Positions 1 through 8,419 of a DNA stretch of 64,000 nucleotides are shown in pieces. The DNA is from Micrococcaceae bacterium RIT 802 (lineage in GTDB: Bacteria > Actinomycetota > Actinomycetes > Actinomycetales > Micrococcaceae): contig JAFEMX010000001.1 of the NCBI GenBank assembly GCA_016892645.1, forward strand, positions 496,001 through 560,000. The letters are read 5' to 3'. The position numbers and the translations under genes were made by a program. The notes below the pieces were generated by a model. That model made no database searches, was not told where the DNA came from, and saw only the letters and a list, made by a program, of their open reading frames with translations. How positions within the stretch are numbered: the first letter of the stretch is position 1; every line of letters starts with the position of its first letter.

Positions 1-1
1 G

Positions 2-892
2 CAGGACGTGATCAAGTTGATCCTCACGGCCATGCTCTCCGAGGGACACGTGCTGCTCGAAGACGCCCCCGGAACGGGCAAGACCATGCTGGCCCGGTCG
101 CTGGCCGCCACGGTGCAGGGGTCGAACTCCCGCATCCAGTTCACCCCCGACCTGCTGCCCTCCGACGTCACCGGCATCACGATCTACGACCAGAAGACCC
201 AGCTCTTCGAGTTCCACCAAGGGCCGATCTTCGCGAACATCGTCCTGGCGGACGAGATCAACAGGGCCTCCCCGAAGACCCAGTCCGCGCTGCTGGAGGT
301 CATGGAGGAGTCTCGGGTCAGCGTCGATGGCAAGACCTACACGCAGGACCGCCCGTTCATGGTCATCGCCACCCAGAACCCCATCGAGCAGGCCGGCACC
401 TACCGGTTGCCCGAGGCCCAGCTGGACCGCTTCCTCATCAAGACCTCCATCGGCTACCCGGACCGCGAATCCACCGTGAGTCTGCTCTCCGGCGCCTCGA
501 CCCGCGACCGGTCGCTGGCCCTCAAGCCGATCATCACCACCGGCGCCATCGCCGACATGGCCGACCTGGCCACCACCACCCATGTGGACGACTCGGTGCT
601 GCACTACATCGCCGAGCTCACCGAGCAGACCCGCGAGGCCCCGGAAACCCGCCTCGGGGTCTCCGTCCGCGGCGCCCTGGCCATGGTCCGCGCGGCCAAG
701 GTGTGGGCGGCCTCCGAGGGACGCAACTACGTGCTGCCCGACGACGTGAAGGAACTCGCACCCTTTGTGTGGACCCACCGGTTCGTGATGGACCCGGAGG
801 CGGAATTCTCCGGCGCGACGGCCGACTCCGTGCTGGCACGCGTCCTGGTCGAGACCGCGGCACCCCAGCAGCGCTCCGGCGCCCACGCCTAG
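2..892 (+). CDS. MoxR-family AAA+ ATPase (5' end outside window)
   Basis: The gene enters from the left edge; the frame is open from base 2, so the N-terminus (roughly 25-35 residues judging by usual MoxR length) is missing. Visible motifs are Walker A PGTGKT, Walker B LADEINRASPKTQ, and the MoxR block ATQNPIEQAGTYRLPEAQ followed by the arginine-containing LDRF. MoxR ATPases act as chaperones that load cofactors or remodel partner proteins, and are typically encoded beside a DUF58 or VWA protein. That is the case here: a DUF58 gene follows after 27 bases. The specific client is not known. Family assignment is secure, role is inferred from context. Confidence 0.93.
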   Translation, partial: QDVIKLILTAMLSEGHVLLEDAPGTGKTMLARSLAATVQGSNSRIQFTPDLLPSDVTGITIYDQKTQLFEFHQGPIFANIVLADEINRASPKTQSALLEVMEESRVSVDGKTYTQDRPFMVIATQNPIEQAGTYRLPEAQLDRFLIKTSIGYPDRESTVSLLSGASTRDRSLALKPIITTGAIADMADLATTTHVDDSVLHYIAELTEQTREAPETRLGVSVRGALAMVRAAKVWAASEGRNYVLPDDVKELAPFVWTHRFVMDPEAEFSGATADSVLARVLVETAAPQQRSGAHA

Positions 893-919
893 GTCCGGCC
901 GGAAGGTATCCACCCCAGC

Positions 920-2326
920 ATGAGCACCCCCACGCAGGAGTCCGGACGGCGGTCCGCCCGCACCCAGGAACGACCCCGGCGGCGCACCGCCGGATCCCTG
1001 GGCACCTCGGCCGCCGCCTGGTTCAAGCGCAGGACCACGCCCACACCGGGTTCCACGAACCAGCGCTCGCGCCTGCCTCCGACGTCGTTGTCGGCCGAAA
1101 TCGCCAAGCTCATCCGGCTCGAGGTCCAGCCCGCCTGGCAGCGTGTCTCCGGCTGGACCGCCACGCGGCTCGAGCCGGCCACCGAGGTGGTGAGCCCGCT
1201 CGGATGGCTGCTGGCCGCCGTCGTGCTTGTCCTGGCGGTGCTCGGGGGGATCTTCGGGTGGCAGGAGGCGAAGATCGCCGCACTGCTGGGCGCCCTGCTG
1301 CTGTTGCTGGCCATCGCCTTCATCCTGGGCCGTTCGGTGTACCGGGTGACGTTGGACCTGAACCGCACCCGGGTGGCCGTCGGCGACCGGGCCGTGGGCG
1401 GCATGGAGGTGGCGAACGCCTCGCCCAAGGCGCTCCTGCCGGTCTCCATGGAGCTCCCGGTCGGCGCGTCCACCGCCTTCTTCAGGATTCCGCGCCTGGC
1501 CCCGGAGGCCTCGCACGACGAGCTCTTCACCATCCCCACGCACCGCCGCGCGGTCATCCAGGTCGGCCCGGTGCGCTCCATCCGCCAGGACCCCTTCGGG
1601 CTGCTGCGCCGGCAGGTCAAGTGGACCGACGCGCAGGACCTCTTCGTCCACCCGCGCACCACCGCGCTGGGCGGCACCAGCTCCGGCTTCATCCGCGACC
1701 TGGAGGGCCAGCCCACCCGCGACCTGTCCTCCTCCGACGTCTCCTTCCACGCCCTGCGCGACTACGTCCCGGGCGATGACCGCCGGCACATCCACTGGAA
1801 GACCACCGCCCGCACCGGCGAGCTGATGGTCCGCCAATTCGAGGAGACCCGCCGCTCCCACCTGGCCATCGCCCTGTCCTCCAACACGGGGGAGTACTCC
1901 TCGGAGGACGACTTCGAGCTGGCCGTCTCCGCCGCCGCATCGATCGGCCTGCAGGCGGTCCGCGAACAGCGCAACCTCTCCGTGCTCACCCAGGGCGGAC
2001 CGGTGCGCTGCGAGACCGGACGCAACCTGCTCGATGACCTCACCCGCGTCGAGGGCAGGGCCCGGCGCAGCGACCTGGTCGACCTCTCGCGCATCACCGC
2101 CGACACCGTGCCCAACGCCTCGGTCTTCTTCCTGGTCACCGGCCCGGTCGCCACTCCGTCCGAGCTGCGCCGGGCCAGCACCCACGTGCCCGTCGGCGTC
2201 CGCGCCTTCGCCGTGCGCTGCGGGACCGGCCTCACCCCCGCCCGCGCCACCATCGGCGACCTGACCGTGGTCACCATCGGCGACCTGGCCGAACTTCCGC
2301 TCATCCTGCACCAGGTGGCCTCGTGA
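920..2326 (+). CDS. DUF58 domain membrane protein
   Basis: A 468-residue protein. ATG at 920 follows GGAAGG at 900-905. The first ~90 residues are basic and Ser/Thr/Arg-rich (cytoplasmic), followed by two adjacent hydrophobic segments (about residues 93-135) that form a membrane hairpin. The C-terminal half carries the DUF58 signature around YVPGDDRRHIHWKTTA and GELMVRQFEE, a fold related to von Willebrand A domains. DUF58 proteins are the usual partners of MoxR ATPases. It sits directly between the MoxR gene and the transglutaminase-like gene, and its stop overlaps the next start by four bases (GTGA), indicating translational coupling. Exact function unknown. Confidence 0.9.
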   Translation: MSTPTQESGRRSARTQERPRRRTAGSLGTSAAAWFKRRTTPTPGSTNQRSRLPPTSLSAEIAKLIRLEVQPAWQRVSGWTATRLEPATEVVSPLGWLLAAVVLVLAVLGGIFGWQEAKIAALLGALLLLLAIAFILGRSVYRVTLDLNRTRVAVGDRAVGGMEVANASPKALLPVSMELPVGASTAFFRIPRLAPEASHDELFTIPTHRRAVIQVGPVRSIRQDPFGLLRRQVKWTDAQDLFVHPRTTALGGTSSGFIRDLEGQPTRDLSSSDVSFHALRDYVPGDDRRHIHWKTTARTGELMVRQFEETRRSHLAIALSSNTGEYSSEDDFELAVSAAASIGLQAVREQRNLSVLTQGGPVRCETGRNLLDDLTRVEGRARRSDLVDLSRITADTVPNASVFFLVTGPVATPSELRRASTHVPVGVRAFAVRCGTGLTPARATIGDLTVVTIGDLAELPLILHQVAS

Positions 2327-4719
2327 ACGATCTGCTGGCGCGCCTGCGCCCCCACCTGCCCACGGCCCGCCGCTCCATCGACGCCGCGGTGCTGCTCGTC
2401 TGCCTCGTCCTGGGGGTGCTGGGCCTGCACGCCGCGTTCGGCGGCAACGTCCGCTACCTCGCCGCCGGGATCGGGGGTGCGGTCCTCGGGCTCGCGCTGG
2501 CGTACTGCATCGTGCGCTACCGGCTGGGCTTCCTGCCCGCAGCGGGGATCGGCATCGGGGCCTACCTGTTGCTGGGCACCGTCCTGGCCACGCCGGCGGA
2601 GGCCTTCTCCGGGTTCCTGCCCACCCTCGAATCCCTGCGGACCCTGCTCGCCGGCGTCGTGCTGTCCTGGAAGGACGTGCTCACCGTCGCCCCGCCGGTC
2701 GGGATCCGCGCCGGCATGCTGGTGGTGCCGTTCCTCAGCGCGTACGCCACGGCGCTGGTCGCCGGGCTGCTCGCCTGGCGGCTGCGTTCGCCCTTCTGGA
2801 GCACGATCCCCGTCATCGCGATGTTCATCGGGGGCATCGTCTTCGGCACCCGGGAGGTGCCGCTGCCGCTGCTGCGCGGGCTGGTCCTGGTCATGGCGCT
2901 GGTCTGCTGGCTGGCCTGGCGGCGCCAGGTCGACCGGGCCGTCGGCCCCGAAATGCAGTCCCTGCACGACGGCGGAACCTCCTCGCTCGCGCGGGCGGGA
3001 CTGCTGCGCCGGGTCGGGATGGGCGCCATCGTGCTGCTGGTCGCCGGTGGGCTCACCGCCATCGCGGCACCCGCGCTGCAGGTGGGCGAACAGCGCCAGG
3101 TGCTGCGCGACGCCGTCGTGCCCCCGATCGACCTCTACGACTACCCGAGCCCGCTGATGCGCTTCCGCACCTACGTCAAGGACCAGACGGAGGAGCCGCT
3201 GCTCTCGGTCTCCGGCCTGCCGGAGGGCCAACGCATCCGGCTCGCCGCGCTGGACACCTACGACGGGCTGGTCTACAACGTGGATCCGCGCTCGGGCGGG
3301 AACTTCACCCCCGTCGGCGATGCCTCGAACGTCAACGCCTCGGCGGCGGACGATCCGCGGCGCGCCCGCGGCACGCTGGACATCACCATCGAGGGCTACG
3401 ACGGCGTCTGGGTCCCCGGTGGCGGGAAGCTGCTGGGCCTGGACGTGACGGGGGACGGGAACGGCGAACTCTCCCGCTCGCTGTTCTACAACGACGACGC
3501 CGAGACGGCCCTGTCCACCACGGGGCTGCGCCGCGGGGACTCCTACACCGCGAACGTCGAGTTCCCCGTGCAGGTCGACCGGAAGAAGCTGCAGGCCTTC
3601 GGCCTCTCCGACCTCACGATGCCGCGGCTGTCCAACGTCCCGCAGGTCGTCTCCGGCAAGGCGGCCGAGATGGCCGGCGACGGCGACACCGGCGTCGAGC
3701 GGGCCGCCGCGATGGAGGGCATCCTGCACGAGACCGGCTACTTCTCCAACGGCAAGGAGAACGAGGTCCCCTCCCTGTCAGGGCACGGGGCCGCCCGCAT
3801 CGCCGCCCTATTGGACGCCGACGCGATGATCGGCGACGACGAGCAGTACGCCGTGGCCATGGCGTTGATGGCCCGCGACCAGGGCATGCCGGCCCGCGTG
3901 GTGATGGGGTTCTACCCCGAGAAGTACAACCCCGCCGGCACCGTGCAGCTCACCGGCGCCGACGTCCACGCCTGGGTGGAGATCGCCTTCGAGAACGTCG
4001 GCTGGGTGGCCTTCACCCCGACCCCCGACAAGGACAAGGAACCGACCCCGCCGCAGCAGGAGCCGCAGTCCGTGCCCCAGCCGCAGGTGCTGCAACCGCC
4101 GCCCCCGCCGCAGGACGACGCAAGGCTTCCCCCCGAGACCGCCCCGGACCCGCAGGACGCCGACGAAACGGACGACGGCTTCTGGGCTTTTTGGGGCCCG
4201 ATCCTGGCCGTGGCCGGATACATCGCGATCCCCGTGGCGATCCTGCTGCTGCCGCTGCTGCTCATCGCGTTGCTGAAGCTGCGCCGGCGTGCACGCCGGC
4301 GCCAGCGGGGACGGGCCGGGGACCGGGTCAGTGGCGGCTGGGACGAGGTCATCGCCCTGGCCACCGATCTCGGATCCAGGCCCGAGCCCAAGGGCACCCG
4401 CCGGGAGAACGCCAAGGCGCTGGCAGGGGACTTCCCCGACACCGCCGGAACCAGCGTCCTGCTGGCCCACCGGGCCGACTCCGCGGTCTTCGGCCACCAG
4501 GAGCCGAGCGAGGCACAGGTCACCGATTACTGGCACCACGTGGACGAACACCTTGCCGGGATGAGTTCATCGGTAGGATTCTGGGGGCGCCTGCGCGGAA
4601 AGTACTCGCCGCGTTCCCTGGTCCTGGACGCCCGGACCCGGATCACCGCCCGGCGGGCATCGCGGGGAGACCGGGGTGCGGCAGTCCGTAGAGTAGAGAC
4701 AATCGAGGAAAAGGAGTAG
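2323..4719 (+). CDS. TgpA-like membrane transglutaminase-fold protein, probably catalytically dead
   Basis: A 798-residue protein: seven or so N-terminal hydrophobic segments (residues ~18-260, DUF3488/TgpA-like), a large outside domain, a Pro/Gln-rich linker (~572-610), one C-terminal membrane helix (~625-655) and a basic cytoplasmic tail. The transglutaminase core is recognisable at residues ~500-570 (GDDEQYAVAMALMARDQG, ADVHAWVEI, VGWVAFTPTP). In active relatives the first block reads GxC and the last FDPT; here Asp506 stands at the Cys position and Thr565 at the Asp position, only His549 is kept. So by eye the catalytic triad is absent. GTG start at 2323 overlaps the DUF58 stop. Linked by context to MoxR/DUF58. 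Confidence 0.85.
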   Translation: MNDLLARLRPHLPTARRSIDAAVLLVCLVLGVLGLHAAFGGNVRYLAAGIGGAVLGLALAYCIVRYRLGFLPAAGIGIGAYLLLGTVLATPAEAFSGFLPTLESLRTLLAGVVLSWKDVLTVAPPVGIRAGMLVVPFLSAYATALVAGLLAWRLRSPFWSTIPVIAMFIGGIVFGTREVPLPLLRGLVLVMALVCWLAWRRQVDRAVGPEMQSLHDGGTSSLARAGLLRRVGMGAIVLLVAGGLTAIAAPALQVGEQRQVLRDAVVPPIDLYDYPSPLMRFRTYVKDQTEEPLLSVSGLPEGQRIRLAALDTYDGLVYNVDPRSGGNFTPVGDASNVNASAADDPRRARGTLDITIEGYDGVWVPGGGKLLGLDVTGDGNGELSRSLFYNDDAETALSTTGLRRGDSYTANVEFPVQVDRKKLQAFGLSDLTMPRLSNVPQVVSGKAAEMAGDGDTGVERAAAMEGILHETGYFSNGKENEVPSLSGHGAARIAALLDADAMIGDDEQYAVAMALMARDQGMPARVVMGFYPEKYNPAGTVQLTGADVHAWVEIAFENVGWVAFTPTPDKDKEPTPPQQEPQSVPQPQVLQPPPPPQDDARLPPETAPDPQDADETDDGFWAFWGPILAVAGYIAIPVAILLLPLLLIALLKLRRRARRRQRGRAGDRVSGGWDEVIALATDLGSRPEPKGTRRENAKALAGDFPDTAGTSVLLAHRADSAVFGHQEPSEAQVTDYWHHVDEHLAGMSSSVGFWGRLRGKYSPRSLVLDARTRITARRASRGDRGAAVRRVETIEEKE

Positions 4720-4722
4720 CCG

Positions 4723-5886
4723 GTGGCCCAGAACCTGAACCTGGTCAATGCCGTGGCCGCGAAGCGACTGGTGGCCGGCCTGCTGGACATCGTGCCGGTG
4801 GTGCTCGCCTGGATGATCTTCTACGGAACCAACCTCGCCACGCTGCAATCGAGTTCCTACCTGACCTCTTCCGACCTGATCTCGGAGATGGCGACCTCGT
4901 CCATGATCGTCTCGGTCTTCGTGCTCGCCTACGCCGTGGCCCTGTGGGGCTGGGAGGCCCACACCGGCAAGACGCCGGGCAACCTGGCGCTGGGCCTGCG
5001 CACCTGCGACGAGGACGGCTTCGCTCCCGGCTGGGGGAAGGTCTTCATCCGCCGGCTGCTGGTGGGCCTGGCCGCCATCGTCCCCGTGGCCGGCCCCGTC
5101 GTCATGCTGCTCTCCAACCTCTGGGACCCGAACCACCAGCGCCAGGGCTGGCACGACAAGGCAGCCCGCACGCTGGTGGTCGACGTCAACCAGGGGCGCA
5201 ACCCGATCACCACCGGCGGGTTGTTCGGCCCCTCGGCCTTCGCCCCGGGTGGCATGACGGCTCCCGGCCAGCCCGGACATCCCGGCTACCTGGCCCCCGA
5301 GCACCAGTGGCCGGCCCTGAGCCCGGAACTGGCCAACGGCCCCATCTCCGCAGTGCCGGGGAAGGCCCCGACGGAGACCGGCCAACCCGTGCCGCCGGCG
5401 GCCACACCGGCCCCGGCCCCGGCCGCGCCGCAGGCTGCCGACGCCGGCCCGGTGCCGTCGTCGTCCGCTTCACCCGCGCTGGACCGCGAGGCGGCCCAGG
5501 CCGAGGACGAGGCCGGACACACGCAATTGCGCACCGCCGCCCATGCACCCGCGACCCCCGGCGCACGCCTGCGCTTCGACGACGGACAGGTCCTGACACT
5601 GGCCACGACCGCGCTGGTGGGGCGCAACCCCTCCGCCCGGGACGATGAGGAGATCGGCGAGCTGTTCAACTACGCCGACATCGGCCGTTCGGTGTCCAAG
5701 ACGCATCTGCACCTCGCCGCCGACAGCTCGGGGGTCTGGGTGACCGACCGCAATTCCACCAACGGCTCGGGGATTACCGCCGCGGACGGCACCCGACGCC
5801 CGTTGGTTCCCGGGCAATCCCAGCATGCGGAACACGGCGAAACCGTGTACTTCGGCGACCGCTACTTCACGGTCGGTCCCGCATGA
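4723..5886 (+). CDS. RDD membrane protein fused to a C-terminal FHA domain
   Basis: A 387-residue protein; GTG start at 4723 preceded by GAGGAAAAGGAG. Residues 1-155 are an RDD domain: hydrophobic helices near 15-35, 60-77 and 110-130, with the typical WEAHTGKTPGNLALGLR and RQGWHDKAARTLVV. A Pro/Ala-rich linker (~160-262) follows, then an FHA domain (~275-387) with LVGRNPSARDD, SVSKTHLHLAAD and DRNSTNGSGI, the phosphothreonine-binding core (R, S, H, N). Just before the FHA lies HTQLR (Thr267), reminiscent of the GarA/OdhI phospho-acceptor peptide. It probably tethers phospho-signalling to the membrane next to the kinase and phosphatase genes. Its stop overlaps the PP2C start (ATGA). Confidence 0.88.
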   Translation: MAQNLNLVNAVAAKRLVAGLLDIVPVVLAWMIFYGTNLATLQSSSYLTSSDLISEMATSSMIVSVFVLAYAVALWGWEAHTGKTPGNLALGLRTCDEDGFAPGWGKVFIRRLLVGLAAIVPVAGPVVMLLSNLWDPNHQRQGWHDKAARTLVVDVNQGRNPITTGGLFGPSAFAPGGMTAPGQPGHPGYLAPEHQWPALSPELANGPISAVPGKAPTETGQPVPPAATPAPAPAAPQAADAGPVPSSSASPALDREAAQAEDEAGHTQLRTAAHAPATPGARLRFDDGQVLTLATTALVGRNPSARDDEEIGELFNYADIGRSVSKTHLHLAADSSGVWVTDRNSTNGSGITAADGTRRPLVPGQSQHAEHGETVYFGDRYFTVGPA

Positions 5887-6719
5887 GCGGGGCCGAGCCC
5901 GGCCCCACCGGCGGCCAGATCGCACTGGACTACGGGTTCGCCACGGACCGCGGGCTGCGCCGCCCGTTGAACGAGGACGCGCTGCTGGCCGAACGGCATC
6001 TCTTCGCCGTGGCCGATGGCATGGGCGGGCACGAGGCGGGGGAGGTCGCCAGCAGCATCTGCGTGGCCACCTTCGCCCGCGGCCAGGAGGCGGCCGGCGA
6101 ATGGCTGAACCCGGATGACCTGCAGGAATTCATGGTCTCCGCCGACCAGGCCATCCGCGACGCGGCCGGATCGCGGGCCGGCACCACCGTCTCAGGGGCG
6201 GCACTGGTCCGCCAGGGCGAGGCGCCCTACTGGCTGGTGTTCAACGTCGGCGATTCGCGGACCTACCTGCTCTCGGAGGACGCGTTCCGCCAGATCACCG
6301 TGGACCACTCCGAGGTCCAGGAAATGGTCGACAACGGCGAGATCACCGCCGAGCAGGCGCTGACCCATCCGCGGCGCAACGTCATCACCCGGGCGTTGGG
6401 CACCGGCGAGGACAGCGACGCCGATTTCTGGATGCTTCCGGCGCGTCCCGGCGACCGGCTGCTGATCTGCTCGGACGGGCTGACCAACGAGGTATCCGAC
6501 GCCTCGATCCGCGACGTGATGATGTCCCGGACGCCGCCGCAGATCGCCGTCGACGACCTGCTGCAGGCCGCCTTGCGCTCGGGAGGCCGGGACAACATCA
6601 CCCTGGTCATCGTCGACGTCAAGCTCGAGCACGACGACGACCAGTTCACCGATACCGCCCCCCGCGAGCGGATCGAGGACGGGATGACCAAACCACGCCC
6701 GGAGGGGAGCGCGGAATGA
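5883..6719 (+). CDS. PP2C-type Ser/Thr protein phosphatase
   Basis: A 278-residue soluble phosphatase of the bacterial PP2C (PstP/Stp1-like) family. All metal-binding and catalytic motifs are visible: RRPLNEDA near the N-terminus, VADGMGGHEAGEVAS, GTTVSGAALV, NVGDSRTYLL, DHSEVQEMV, ITRALG, ICSDGLTNEV and GGRDNITLVIVDV. No transmembrane segment, unlike housekeeping PstP, which usually has one plus an extracellular tail. It is coupled by ATGA overlaps to the RDD-FHA gene before it and the FHA gene after it, and the kinase lies one gene downstream, so the likely job is dephosphorylating targets of that kinase, including the FHA proteins. Confidence 0.93.
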   Translation: MSGAEPGPTGGQIALDYGFATDRGLRRPLNEDALLAERHLFAVADGMGGHEAGEVASSICVATFARGQEAAGEWLNPDDLQEFMVSADQAIRDAAGSRAGTTVSGAALVRQGEAPYWLVFNVGDSRTYLLSEDAFRQITVDHSEVQEMVDNGEITAEQALTHPRRNVITRALGTGEDSDADFWMLPARPGDRLLICSDGLTNEVSDASIRDVMMSRTPPQIAVDDLLQAALRSGGRDNITLVIVDVKLEHDDDQFTDTAPRERIEDGMTKPRPEGSAE

Positions 6720-8419
6720 CCGCACGGATCACCTACCTGCCGGGGCCCTGGTTGGCCCTGGTCCGCCACGGCCACCTGGTCCTGCTGCCCGGGTCGACCG
6801 ACCCGGGACACGTCGACGGCCTCTGGGAGGCACTCGACGGATCCACGGGCGTCGAAAAACTCCTGTCAGCAGTGCTGTCCGCCCGGGGGCTGGCACTGAC
6901 CGGGATGGATCCGTTCGGCATCGTCAGCCTCGAGGCCGACGTGCACACCATCCTGCGTGGTCCGGTTTCCCTCGCCGGCGAGGGCCGTGAGCTGAGTACC
7001 CACGTCAACGGCCACGGCGTCACCACCTGGATGGAACGGCGCATCCCGCGCCAGGAGAGCCTCGACATCGCGCTGGACGACGTGCTGCGCCAGCACGACG
7101 GCGGTGACCAGCACTGGTTGCCGATCACCGAGGGCGTCATCGGCTTCGGCCGGCTGCACGTCGACCTGCCGGAGGAAGCCCCCGGGGAGATCGAACCGCT
7201 CTCGGCGCCGCAGCCCATCATCCCGCCGGCCGACGTGGACCATACCGAGACCGCTGCCGTCACCGCGGCAGGGGCGGCACAGGCCGTGGTGGACGACGAA
7301 CCGCGGCCCGGCGAACAGAAGTCCGAGAAAGAGGCGGAATGGGAGCCCGATTCCGGCATTAACACGGACATCGAGTCGCACCCCGAACCGGAGCCGGAAC
7401 CCGAGCCGGAGATTTCCGCACCCCAGCCGGAACCTGAGCCGGAACCCGAACCGGAGACTTCCGCACCCGAGCCGGATCCCGAACCGGAACCGGAACCTGG
7501 GCCCGACCCCGTCTCCGCCGAAGACGCGGACGATGCGAACACCATCATGTCCAGCTCCACCCTAGAGGGCGCTCCGGAGGCTCCCGCCAGCGCAGAGGAA
7601 CCGGTCTCCGATGACACCATCGCGGGACCACATCCGGCGGACGAGGAACTTCCCGATCCCGAAGTACTGATCGACGCCGTGCCCTGGCTGGCCGCCGCCC
7701 GGGCCCAGGCGCGCGCCGACGCGGAAGGCTCCGGTGGCGCAGCCCCGGGTGTCGAACCCTCCGCGCCGGATCACGACCTCGACGACCTGCCGACCATCAG
7801 CTCAGCCCCGCGCGCCGCCGCACCGCAGCCAGCCGGGGGCGCCGACGGGGAAGCCCACCTCGGTGACCACGACGGCGATACGGTGATGCGCGGTGACCTG
7901 CCCACCCAGGTGCTGCCCGTGGCCCCCGCCGCCGGCGGAAGCCAGCCGGACCCGGCGACCGGACCGCAGGTCCTGGGACGGCTCTGCCCCGCCGGACACG
8001 CCAACCCCCCGACGTCCTCCACCTGCGCCCGGTGCGGCGAGCCACTGAGCGAGGATCCCCGCGAGGTGCCGCGCCCGACGCTGGGCCGCATGGTGATCTC
8101 CGATGGGGAGGCCATCGAGCTGGACCGTCCCGCAGTCGTCGGGCGCCAGCCCTCGGTCAGGCGCTCCGCGAGCGGCTCGATGCCGCGCGTCGTGCAGGTC
8201 AAGAGCCCCAGCGGTGACATTTCCCGGTCGCACCTGGAGGTCCAGCTCGAGGGCTGGCACGTCATGCTGGTCGACCTGAAGGCCACCAACGGGACCATGC
8301 TCGTACGCGCCGGCATGCCGCCGCGCCGGCTGGGCCAGGGCGAGAAGCTGATGCTGCTCGACGGCGACATCGCCGACCTCGGCGACGGGGTCTCGTTGCG
8401 GTTCGAGGGCCTTCTGTGA
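6716..8419 (+). CDS. Zinc-ribbon FHA protein with Glu-Pro repeat linker
   Basis: A 567-residue soluble protein. The N-terminal ~160 residues match no family I recognise. A low-complexity linker follows, with Glu-Pro alternation at residues ~223-265 and a long acidic, Ala/Pro-rich stretch to ~415. A small zinc ribbon (CPAGHANPPTSSTCARCG, ~423-440) leads into a C-terminal FHA domain (~460-567) with VVGRQPSVR, SRSHLEVQ and KATNGTML. Thr276 (NTIMS), Thr389 (DTVMR) and Thr397 (PTQVL) sit in short repeated motifs that could be phospho-acceptors for the kinase encoded next. ATGA overlap upstream, GTGA overlap with the kinase downstream: part of the same translationally coupled unit. Confidence 0.85.
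   Translation: MTARITYLPGPWLALVRHGHLVLLPGSTDPGHVDGLWEALDGSTGVEKLLSAVLSARGLALTGMDPFGIVSLEADVHTILRGPVSLAGEGRELSTHVNGHGVTTWMERRIPRQESLDIALDDVLRQHDGGDQHWLPITEGVIGFGRLHVDLPEEAPGEIEPLSAPQPIIPPADVDHTETAAVTAAGAAQAVVDDEPRPGEQKSEKEAEWEPDSGINTDIESHPEPEPEPEPEISAPQPEPEPEPEPETSAPEPDPEPEPEPGPDPVSAEDADDANTIMSSSTLEGAPEAPASAEEPVSDDTIAGPHPADEELPDPEVLIDAVPWLAAARAQARADAEGSGGAAPGVEPSAPDHDLDDLPTISSAPRAAAPQPAGGADGEAHLGDHDGDTVMRGDLPTQVLPVAPAAGGSQPDPATGPQVLGRLCPAGHANPPTSSTCARCGEPLSEDPREVPRPTLGRMVISDGEAIELDRPAVVGRQPSVRRSASGSMPRVVQVKSPSGDISRSHLEVQLEGWHVMLVDLKATNGTMLVRAGMPPRRLGQGEKLMLLDGDIADLGDGVSLRFEGLL

Noticed and set aside
1762-3729. 655-codon open frame on the minus strand
   Set aside because: Shadow of the DUF58 and transglutaminase-like genes, no start signal and no recognisable domain.
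7381-7505. Regular GAACCGGAGCC-type repeat, could suggest a repeat array or CRISPR
   Set aside because: It encodes the Glu-Pro linker of the FHA protein in frame; units vary by codon, and there are no spacers.
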